Source of the DNA: Heligmosomoides polygyrus polygyrus
Taxonomy: Eukaryota > Nematoda > Chromadorea > Rhabditida > Heligmosomidae
Length of the DNA: 64,000 nucleotides
Assembly: GCA_947396885.1 (NCBI GenBank)
Contig: OX377201.1
Location: 67,864,983-67,928,982 of the forward strand
Direction: 5' to 3'
In this document: piece by piece, positions 34,901 to 46,400 of the stretch
How the letters are laid out: each line of letters begins with the position of its first letter
Position numbering within the stretch: position 1 is the stretch's first letter
Notes under the pieces: generated by a model
The model's database searches: none
The model's input: only the letters and a program-made list of their open reading frames with translations
What the model was told of the DNA's origin: nothing
Translations under genes and position numbers: made by a program

Positions 34901-37900
34901 TTTAGGGCGGCGGAGTTTTAGTGTTGAAGTTTCCTGCGCCATTATTCGCCAAGGTTTGAGTGTTCTACACTAGCAGTTTTACCGTTCTGTTCGACATGGA
35001 AAGCGTTATCGAACGGTACCAATTTCGACAGATTTTGGAAACATCGATTTTTTGACAATTTCCCATCGAGGACGGGGGCGCTCCAGGCCGAGCCTACGCG
35101 GACGATGACGTCATCGAAAATCGATATTATCGAAATTGGCCAAACTTTCTCGTCCAAAGTCATCTAGGGGTTATTTGGGGCGCTGATTACGAACCCGACG
35201 TCCGTTTTTGAAAATTCCGCCGATTTCGGTAGGTTTTGGATATTTTCCAGAATAATTGGAGGTGGTCCGGTCAGGATCACCGATTTTGCTCAAACTTCGT
35301 ATAGGGGCGGGGACTTATTCGGGGTGCCGAACACGATGCCGAAGTTCATTCGGACGCTTACGGCAGGAGACCGCCCATACCCATAACTGAGGGTGATCGG
35401 TGGTCCTGACACGACCGCCTTCAAACGAGAAGTAACCTACTGAAATCGGTGGAATTTTCAAAAACGGACGTCGGATTCGTAATCAGCTCCCCAAATAACC
35501 GCCTAGATGATTTTGGACTAAGTTTGCGCGAAGAAATTTGGCCAATTTCGAAAACATCGGTTTTCGATGACGTCATCGTCCGCGCCGGCTCGGCCAATGG
35601 CACCCACGTCACGATGGGAAATTGTCAATAAATCGATTTCTTTGAAATTGATCGAGAGTGACACCGTTCGATAGAGCTTTTCGTGGTGAACAAAACGGTG
35701 TTATTGGGAGTGTCGAAAACCCAAATGTGGGCGAGTAAAAGAGCAGGAAACTTCAATCGCAAAGTCCGCCGCCCTAAAATGGCAGATGGGGCTAAGGCAG
35801 TTTAGGCAGCTGGGGAGTTGCGAGCATATCGTCTTAAAGCACCTTAGGTGTTCCGCTCGCCTATGCATTTGTATGCCCTTGGCTCATCGTGTCTTCGCGC
35901 AGTGGTCGGATTTTTTTTTTAAATTGGGTCGCACAAGCCTCACCTGCATTTTCGTAGCACTGTCATTTAGTCCATTCATGAGCTACACCGCTCTGCTTTA
36001 GAATACGTCAAGAACCTTGTACTGCCTACAAAGTCTTCGAGTTGCAGCCGAAACGATTTGATCTTGATAGAGTTATTGAAGCTACGAACTCGCCCGCGCG
36101 TGCATTTGTGAGCGGTTGCCCCACTCGATTAACAGGTTCTGTACTATATGCATTGTTCACAGCGTACTCTAAAGTCTCGCCGGGACAGAATACAGCAATT
36201 CCTGAGTAGGGTGGGTGGAAATTTCTAATCGAATTTAGTTTCAAACGGTCCTATCGGATATGCATTTTGCACGGCTCACTCTCTCTTCTCGCTTCTTAAA
36301 ACCTCTTGATTTGTATAAGCTGCTGTCAATGTGTGCACTAAAGCACCTAAAGAGGGTAAGCGTTTAGTACGACATTTGAACCGCTTCCGCTCACTCAATT
36401 GATAGGCTCGATCCTACGTGCATTGTGTACGGCACACTCCAAAGGCTCGTCGGACTGCCTGGAACAAATCCTAAGTAGGACGGCCGGGAATTTCATATAA
36501 AATTCTCCAAACGGTGCAAGATAGTCTTGAAGACTTTGCATTTTCCGTTAAATGAAGATAGAAACCCAATGGGCATGCTTCTGCCCATTCGATTGATAGG
36601 TTCGATACTATATGCATTGTGCACGGCGCACTCTCGGAACATTCCAGGCATGACAGAGCACTGACAACGCACGCCATGCTTGAGATACTCCGAAAACACT
36701 GCACGTCCTGGAAAATAAGGTGCTCCAATCGCAAAAGCCTGCTGCAGTTATTTTTTTAGGCCACCCACGGCGAAAACGCGGTGGCCTGGTAAAGTTTTAT
36801 ACATGGTTTTATAGAAATCGAGGAGGCGCATCGAATGGTACCAACTGTTTCCGAAACAACTCAAAATTAAAGGAGTTATGAGCATGCGACGGTTTGCGAC
36901 GGATTTTTCCGTCGCAAACCGTCTTTTTGACCGCGCGACGCGGGCGGTATTGTAGGCAGCGGTCTGCAGGCAATTTGGGAACCACTATGTACGTTGCTTC
37001 TCAGACAGCGCCCTACAAGGTGCCTGTTGCCATGTGCATTCCAAACCATTTCGTGGTTTGTGTTCCCCTATGCTATCCAGTTCCATCTCTCCGCATCCTT
37101 GAATTATTACCAGATTTGTCTGCTTCTAGACAGAAACCGCTGATATGCTCATCGGCTGACCAACACAAATCTTGATACAGCTTAACCACTCACAGCTTCT
37201 CGTGGAGGTAGAATGCACCCTCATCACACGACGCAGTTCACTAACGCCAGCTCTTGAAATAGCATATCACCAGCAAGTCTAAGAATGATGTCCTCTTCTG
37301 ACAACGATTTCAGCTCCCAACAGGCTTTTGTCTTGAAGCGTTCTGCAAAATAAGCAGCTGCAGTTGTATAGCACAGAGTGGTACTCGCCAAGCAATGCCG
37401 TTGCATCCTGCTGAAACTAAAAGAAGACGTTTGTCTACCGTCCTTTGAACTCCTGCTTCCGTGAGGAAAGCCCGCCTTCAGCACTACTCCATGTAGTGAG
37501 AAATGTACACGGTCGAGTTTGTCACGTGTACCTGATAAGGCTGCCTAATAGTAAGGGCACAGATTCCGTGCATGCGTTCTTCTGCAGCGTTTGCAACCGT
37601 GGCAGCACCATGAGCGTATATGAAGTCGATTTCAAGTTCCCTTTAAAAGACGGTAACAGCTGAGTGCTATAAGTTAGGTGTTGCGTTAACTATGCATCGA
37701 TAGACATCAGTCTGCATGTAACTCTCTTAACCCTCAAAAATGCCCAGGTGTCCTGTCCAGAGGGTTGATGTCAATTCTTCGCTGAAATGTTTCAGAGGCG
37801 CAACGAGAACACTTCTGTGCGGTCTTAGGGACCATACTTCACGCTTGTTCTTAGAACAATCAATAGACTCTCGAATTTTACGCTCTATTCGGTTTGTCGT

Positions 37901-40900
37901 AGGCGACACCCATTTCTGTTTCCCTGCGACACCCATTTCTGTTTCCCTTCCATTCGAGGTCTGATGGTGAGGAGCACGTAAATAGACGAGACAGTCTTCC
38001 ATCCCTTTCACGATTTATCAATGACTATGATTGTGATGGCGTTGAATCATAGTTCATGTTAGACGTCTCCAAAGTATGGTATCAATGGCGCTGCTTCTGT
38101 AGCATCTGTTCAGGTTGCATTTTCACCTCTGCAGTCCAAGAAGCGCCGCTGTCTCTCTCTGGGAGTGGCCGTAGTGCTGCTGTTGATTCCTCGGACCGTG
38201 CGCCCGTGTTTCGGGTCAATTAGATGGCTCCGGCTTTGATGAGCGGTGGCAGCGTCCGCTTCATGGAGCAAATTATCGAGTTAAATTGTTTTCGCTAAAG
38301 CTAGTGAGCGCTAGTTATCGCGTTGCTCGCTGGCATCCATATGTCAGGGGAATATTTTCGGACGGCCCGCTACGGGGCCGTCACACGCCCCGTCTCGCGC
38401 ATCACGTTGCGCGGCTCCCCGAAGAGCAGGTGTGCTGCCCGCCGCCTGCTCGGGGACAGCGCCATTTTCATCATCGGAATTCGGCGTCCGATTACGAGTG
38501 GTCGCGTCGGAAGTGCGGACCACGAAGCTAATTGAACCCAACGAGTCGCAGAAGGGTTGAAAACGCCACAGTGTCCGCAGCGTCGAGAATCTCGTGCTTC
38601 CAGGGCGCGAACGCACACCGGCAGTGGTGCATGGTGCCCGCTGCATCAGGTGAACGGCACGCACAAGGAGTGGATCCAGATCACTTTTGGGAGAGACACA
38701 GGTCTGCTTTTGCCGTTCGCGATTTTCACTTTCACTTCAGATGGCTCTCTAACGCCGTGCCATTGCAGTTGTGAGCGCCGTTGAAGTGCAAGGGCGTTTC
38801 GACGAAGGACGAGGAATGGAGTTCGCTCGAGCGTTCAAAATCGAATACTGGCGACCGAAGCTCAGAGGCTGGGCCTCCTACAAAGGCGAAGAGGGTTCCG
38901 AGGTGAGCGTGGGGCGTGTGAAACCCTAAGGGGACAAGGTGACCTCGAGATTTGCGCAGCGATCATCCCGCCGGACTCATCGCGAATGCGAACAGCCATC
39001 GCATATGGCATCCAGTGGCATTTGCGATTCACAGTGTCCGTGCGAGTGGCAGATGCTTGAGCGGGAGAGGAACAGCCACGCAACAGGGATAAGACCAGCG
39101 GCCCACACAAGAGGATTAGCATGACAGTCAATCCTGGCGGGAGCGAGCACCTTCGAAGGTCGCTGTGCCTTTCAAGGCTAGCAAGAACAGCTCCCCGGGA
39201 GCTGCTTAGGTGGTGCTCATGAAAAGTATTTCCTAAGATTTCTTAGGTAAATCTCAGGAGTATAGGAAAATGCGTAGCTAAAAGTTAGCCAAGGAGATTC
39301 AGAAGGTATGGAAATGAGACGGTTGCTAAATTCTTGGGTCGCTATCTTTCGTGGTACTTTGGCATAGAAATATGTGTGAAAATGATAGCGGCGGACTCTT
39401 ACGATGCAGGTAACCGTCGAATTATTGGCTTGTTCGATAATTAATGTCGTCTTTTCTCATAGATGGCTTGAACTGTATATTTTCTTTCGTGTCGTAGTGA
39501 TTGCATGGCTTACATGATTCTACAGTATTTTAAGGGCTAGACTTTAGACCATCTTCTATAAAAAGAAACTAGCGTAAAACAAGAAACTAGTGCAAAAAAG
39601 TAGATAAAAAATTAAGTTGAAAATGAACATTCGAAGAGAGCATCATTGGATTATTTTATTGTTTCGCTTCCGAAAGGGCAACGATGCGGTGATGCGGTGC
39701 AAGGCCGGAAGAATTTATGTGAAGTTTATGGTGAAGATTGCCTTACTGAGCGCCGGTGTCACCGTTGGCTTGCTCGCTTTCGCTCTGAAAATTTTGATAT
39801 GCAGGTGCACCACATACTGGCCGTACAGTCACAGCTGATGCCGACAAAATAAGTTCGTAAATCGAAACTAATCGGCGCATGACAACTCGAGAGATGGCAG
39901 AGAAGCTTGACATATAGAATTCACCCCTTTACTTGCACTCACAACTGCTTGGTTGTGCAGGCAAACTGGATGTGTGGGTCCCTCACGAAGTTAAGGAAAT
40001 CCACCTCACTGAACGCATTAACATATGCGAGGCCTACTTTAATCTGCTTCGAGGAAGCCAAACTATGTCAACTACCGAAATGGAAAGAAGAAATCGAAAA
40101 AGAAAACGGGCGCAAGTAGGCTTGAATGGGTCGTCTTGTAGGACAGCCCTATGCAACGTTTTGTGTTGTAATACTTCGAATTTCTTATGCAGCATCGGTC
40201 TGTTCTACTCCTTTGATGAACAGAGCTACGCCATTTCTAATGTAATTGGACATACATGTGCCTTCCTTCCAAGGCGAATATCCACTGAGTACAAGGTGAC
40301 CCCCTCCAAGCCTATTTACGCCAGAAAACGCTCTGAACTGGTCAGTCGAAAAGGCGTGATGCTCCATCGTGATCATGCCAGACGCCACAGCTCTTTGATA
40401 ACCCGTCAGAAATTAGCAGAGCTCAATTGGGAACTGATGTCACATCCACCCCACATATAGCACTGACTTAGTACCACACCACCATCACATTACCATTTGT
40501 TTCGCTCCCTTCAAAACCGTTTGAACCGATCAAGCTGTTCAAACTGAGTTGCACTGGCTCTTCGTTTACAAAATTCAAGGCTTCTTCTTCTCTTCGTGGG
40601 ATTTTTCATCTTACCGAAAGATGGCCAAAGGCCACTCAACAAAATGGTCAATGTATTATTAACTAATGTTTGTTGTTAATATAAATAAATTACCTTTGAA
40701 ACATATGAAAAAACCGCAAGTGTCGAACAACCCTGCGCCACAGCAAACAGCATCAGTTCTGACTAAGCTCCTCTTGATTTCTTTTCACAGTGCATATGTT
40801 TTTTTAGTCCACTAAATCCCAGCGCTATGGAGTCGTCAGGAGATGTTCTCAAGCAATTTTTGGCCAGCAACATCACAGCACATGCCATTTTACATAAATG

Positions 40901-43499
40901 GGACTTACCACGGCTTACAGCTGCCAAAATATCAGTGCTCTAGGCAAGAAATTATTTCGGAGGGCAAATGCGCTTGAGAAGGGTGTTGGCTGAGGCGCCA
41001 TCGTGTTTTCCTTCACTTAATTAAATTCCGTCTACAGGGTGCGTAAAAAGTATTGACGCAGTAAATGACGGTTGTGAAAATAGTAATGCAAAGTAAGTAT
41101 TAAAATATCCACTTGAGAAATATGGAAAATGATCTTGCAAACACGATAGAATAACTCGTAATCGACATTGGCTTCTTTACTGAGAATACAGGAGCGAAAA
41201 CGACGGAAAAATTCATGAGCACGCGCCGCGCCTAAAAAGAGTACTCCAGCGGATTCATGTTCAAGCTGTGCTCTTCTGAGAAGCTGTTCACACCTGCGCG
41301 CGTTATCTGTTTGCCGTTATCGAACAGAGATTGATAATTTTGGATTTGAACGTTATCGTGCTTGAACATCTTGTAATCGTTATCTGTTATGCCAGAGCCG
41401 TGGCTGACGTTTGGGTTGCTGACCTCCTTCCTCACCAAGCGTTTCGAACAGCGCCTAATTCTCTCGTTAAGGAAGTATTCAGCTCTTTGGGTGACAGACA
41501 AAAAAGGGCCACCGTAACGATGACGACCATGTTTCTTCAGTTTTTTCGTGAGTGTTTTTTAAGCACAATACAGACAACAAAAATAACACACAAAAACTTT
41601 GAAAAGTAGAAAGAGAAAGTTGGGGCTGAAACAAAAATTAGGTGCGTCAGTATTTTTTACGCACCCTGTATAGTGGGAAGAACATTTAGCCGTCGAAATT
41701 ATAGGGAGCCGTGGAAAAGGGCTGCCAAAACTGAGGAATACGAAAAGTTGAAGACGCTGCTGCTGCGCTGACCAGGACAAGCTTTAGGCCGTGACTTGGG
41801 CCGCAATGTGTTTTTATCTAACTTAAAGTAAAATTTACGCATCGATGAACGTGGACACTGTGCAAAAGAACAGAAAGTGACCTTGAGTACAATTCCGGTT
41901 GGTATCCTATCTTGTTTCCTTTCCAGTGTAGTGCAGCACCAACTTTTATGTCAGTGTCGCTGAGGTGCTTCACATGGATTCATTGGAATTTGATGCTAGC
42001 CCTCCTGCTACCCTGAATTGAGTCAGAAATATAAAAAAAAATATAGAACCTGGCTTGCGACAAATAATGCCGCGTAGATTTTGTTTTGTTTTGATTTTAG
42101 GCTTCTTAGCACATGGCCCGAAGTCCTGGAGAAAATGTGCGCCACAGCAAACAGCATCAGTTCTGACTAAGCTCCTCTTGATTTCTTTTCACAGTGCAGA
42201 CATTTCGAGAATCTACTTTTGACATACCCCATAGAGAGGTGCAGTCGTTCATTACCTTAGAGGAATTGGAGGAAAATGCACTGCTCAATCATGTAACCCT
42301 CTAAGCTGGTGCCCACGCCATTGGTGCTTTTGTGTAGTTGAGTTCTTGAAAAAATTGTAGAGACCCTAGATCATCCTTGTCGGTCAAGTTCTGCCGAAGT
42401 TGTCGTTAGGCTCAAAAGCAGTGTTTATTCCTTCATGCGGTACATCCGTGAAGGTCGCATATCGTTCCGTGCAGACACTGTTAGCAGCCGAACTGAAGCA
42501 ACGCTGCACTCGTTTGCGCAACTGATCGTACGCAAGCCAGCGACGGCGAGACTAATCGGATCGCCACCATCCCCCTCGAGTCCACCCATTCCGGATTAGC
42601 GGCAGTCAGTGCAGAGCCCAAGATTATAGGCCGGCAAAACACTGTAATTAATCAATTTTGCCGAGGAAATCACCCAAATAATTCGCCACGCGTTTGCATG
42701 AGCACATTCCTTGCTGATCGGCACCTAGGATTCTCGGCGCGAACCTACGTGCAGGCTGCGGTCCATTATTTTTAAGGCCTCTTCTACGATTGCATACGCA
42801 TTTCCTACAAACTTCAGAAGAATAAGAAGTGTCTAGTTGTAGGGGCTCGCTTATTTTATACATTGGCAAAATCGGTAGAAAAAACCTCTCTTCCATACCA
42901 GTCGTCAATGCGATCGAAATAACGGTGGTGTGAAACAGCCAACGAGAAGATGGCCTCCCTAAGATATTGAGAGGAAAGATATGTAGTAGAACAGTACTGG
43001 TTTGTCTAACCGTAACCGTACTAACGTTGTTCGGTCATGTTTGGCAATAACCTCCGGCCTTGAGATGCTCTATAATGGGCTGTTCATGCTAGCATTTCTT
43101 ACTTCTCAGCTTGGTGTTATGCTTCCATTTAACTAGGTGCTATATCACTATGCGATGAACAAAGAACACTCCTAATCTTAATCTTATCGCCGCGGGAAGG
43201 CCTTCGCAAGGCTTACACACCAATTAAGTTTGCTGTTTTACAGTGGCGTAGCTTCCGCTCTGTTGTAAGGTGGGACCTGAGGAGAAACGCAATTTCGTGA
43301 TAACCTTGTTGAGTCAGAGTCACAGCGAAAGTTGATAAAGACCAGTTTCAGGTGATTCCCGGCAACAGCGATACCAAGACGGCGGAGGTTCGAGTACTGG
43401 ACGCGGCCATTGTGGTTCGAAGAATTCGGATAGTGCCCCTGTCGAACAGCACGAGAACGGTCTGCCTCAGGCTCGAGCTATACGGGTGTCCCTACGAGG
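25986..43499 (+). CDS. ddr: DDR exons 1-5: signal peptide and discoidin (F5/8 type C) domain
   Basis: Exon 1 gives the signal peptide and ends SLDR. Exon 2 opens the discoidin domain with [22 protein letters not shown] and TGPQHAR. Exon 3 has [12 protein letters not shown] and KEWIQITFG. Exon 4 has [15 protein letters not shown] and [13 protein letters not shown]. Exon 5 has VIPGNSDT and closes with [13 protein letters not shown]. These are the standard landmarks in the standard order, including the first and last cysteines that clamp the domain. The domain binds collagen in vertebrate DDRs; the ligand here is not known from sequence. Introns 1, 2 and 4 are 6.3, 6.2 and 4.4 kb, while intron 3 is 67 nt. 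Confidence 0.9.
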
Positions 43500-46400
43500 G
43501 TATGCGCTTTACCTGAGATTTCCTTCTACAGACCCTATCCCAGCTGTTGCAGACGCGCTGCAGTCATACTCGGCGCCGGTGGGATCAACGGTTGGCGAGC
43601 TCAGCTTTGTGGACTCCACCTACGACGGCCACCTCTCGAGCGGCGTCGCTGAAGGTGGTCTGGGGCAGCTCAGCGACGGAATCCTTGGCGATGATCCGAT
43701 TCACTCTCCGCATCGATGGGTTGGGTGGAGAAGACGAGTAGACGGGGGTTCGTTGCAAGGCTTGAATATTGCATATGAAGGCTCTCGATCACGCGATTTC
43801 AGTTGGCTTCGTCAGCCTGTTGTTCACCTTCTCCGAGCCCAGGAACTTCACTGCAGTCAGCCTCCACACTGCATTTGCTCACCAGCTTAAAGCACAGGTG
43901 ATAACTTTTGTAATTTTCCTCACTAGTCACTGAAAACGCTATTACTTAACTCCGTGTTCCCGAATTGGATGGTTCAAAGTTCGGGCAAACTCTTGATCGA
44001 TTTGAGCATCCCCGTTTTTATCGGGAAGGAGGTTAGTGAATGTCAGTGGATAAAAAAACGAACCGTAAACAGCAAATCGTGACTATTGAAAGTGTTCCAT
44101 TCGTACACGTGTGAAAAACCTAATTCCTTCTTCATTCGAGTTGGTCGGCAACAGCATAGGGATAAAGGTCGGCGTTGTTCAATCCCTTTGTGGGATCGTC
44201 ACCCATTCTACTTCTACGGGATATCGTGGAGGCTATTTGAATGCATTTTTGACCGATACAACGAGTTGCGGTATCAACAGAAGAACAAGCCAATGTTTTA
44301 CCCGCCCGACAGAAGTCTATACCAATTCACCGATCTCGCGGTGACACAAGGGTTGACTGGCCTGCTCCGAATCCGAATCCAGAACCTTGAAACGGACTGC
44401 GCGCATAGCCAGCGCTTCCTCCGACTGCACTTTCATGCGCCCATTCCTATTAAAAGGCACAGTTATTCACGATCGGAGAAAAACTTTCGGAACGCCGAAG
44501 TGTTCTGCCCAAAACAAACATGGAACTTCCTCGATTTCCTTAAAACCTTCAAAAACTGATTGGCATGAATTTTATCACCTCAAGGTAAGACTGAAGAAAC
44601 AATGCTTGCAAACACCGTTGCATATAATGCCCTCGATCAGGCAGCTTTCTGATCGAAGCGTTAGCTAACGACCCTAATATCTCCAATTCTCTGTTCACCA
44701 TATGCTCGTAGTAAGTGAAAGCCATAGCGGTGTGATGGTCTCCATGGTTGAAGTAGGCTTAACGCGGTAGACATTGTGTTGAACATTTCTTGTAGAGTAC
44801 AGAGGTTCTCAAAGAGCCGACCATTGCGAGGAGAACAGATTGTTGTGTTTCGGAAGCCTGCTCTCTAAGCCTCACTTTGTTGGGAGACTCTAAAAAGAGT
44901 TGCGGTTCTCTTCGGCGCTCTTCAAGAGCAGCAGCCAACCTAAGCGAGAGTAAGGCTACGTGACGCAACGCAACCGTTTTCAGGTGTTTTCCCGAGCAGT
45001 GCTGTCATTCTCAGCGAACGGGGCCGATTTTTCCATTCGCGTGATCGAGTTCGTCCCCAGTTCCCTAAGCTCGTCATCACTGGTTCGGATTCCCATTTCG
45101 CATCGCACTGCGACTGTTGTTCAGGTATACTCTATAAGGACATCGCCCTCCAGGCTGTCTTTCAGAACACGCTATTCCAGATCCGACTGTACTTCCCATC
45201 GGACGCACAGTGGCTTCTGCTGTCTGAGGTTCGATTCGAGTCCACGGCATCTCATCTCGAACTCATCCACTTCGACTCCGACGAGGAGCACTCAGACGGC
45301 GTCACGTACTTCGCTGTGAACGAATCCGAAGCGGATGGACGTCTTGGCACCATCGGTCAGTGTGCCTTAATGCTGGCAGCGCTGTAAGGACGTTCTGGCC
45401 TTGAAGCGATTTCATCGCATGCGATTTCGCATAAAAGCCATCCCATTTATCCTCAAGCAGGGTAGACAACTATCGCGTTTTACGATATGGTGCGCATATT
45501 TCAATCTTCGCTGCATATTTTACTTTTCATTTCATTCAGCTCCGTTTTTACTTTTATTTCAGTGCAAAGTGCTGTAGAAGGAAAGTATGCTGCGCATCCA
45601 GTGCTTTCAAGTAGACGCTTGCCTTCTCCACTACTCCACATTTTACCACCGATATTGCAGTGCTGCTAGGCCTGCTCACGCTGTCGGTGTTCTTCCCGCT
45701 TGCCGTCTTCTGCTTCTATCGCAAGCGAGACAAGATCAGGACAGCTTCGCCTCCTCACGGTTCCCATATGGCCTTTACAGGAGGTTCCTTCAAGGTACGC
45801 CCCGCGACAACTCGTTAGTCCTTTGGAGATTCTCTGAACCGTTTGCTTCAGCCTGTGTCGCCCTCCACTTACCAGATGGCGAGAGATAACATGGAAAACG
45901 CTCTGTTGGAGAAATGTCCGATGATCGTGATCTCGTCTGATTACGCCGAACCAGACTTTGCATGGTGCGTCGCTTTGTGGGGGATTTGCAAATTCTTTTG
46001 CCATATCGCTGTTCATGCATCATCACTTAAAAACTAATGATCTGTATTGGAGCCGTCCTCTTAAGGCCATAAGCCTGTGTTGATTTCAGCTCAAGGGACA
46101 AGTCCTCTTGTGAACCGCTTCTGAATTCGTTCCACAATCAAGCTATGGAGGTGTCGCACTATGCCGACGCAAAACTTGGAGCAGCCTTACCCAAGTAAGA
46201 GCGCCCTTCCCTGATCTGTCGAGCTTTCCGCTTCGCTGTAAGGCCATGAGCACTTCCAGTAATCCGCTCTCGTCGGTCGTGAAGTACTCGGACTACGGCG
46301 AGGTCTACTGCACGACACTCCCCGAGATCAACAGACATCAGCTGGTGTTCGTTGAGAAGATCGGTCAGGGAGAATTCGGCGAGGTCTGTCGCTCTGGATA

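Noticed and set aside
38286..38535. Candidate extra discoidin exon just upstream of exon 3
   Set aside because: A weak SASDYEW-like string looked tempting, but exon 2 at 32335-32440 supplies the canonical start of the domain in phase, and this patch has no GT donor in the right frame.
39933..40460. Host gene in DDR intron 4
   Set aside because: WVPHE...LTERINIC and RKGVMLH...LITRQKL are mariner transposase blocks.
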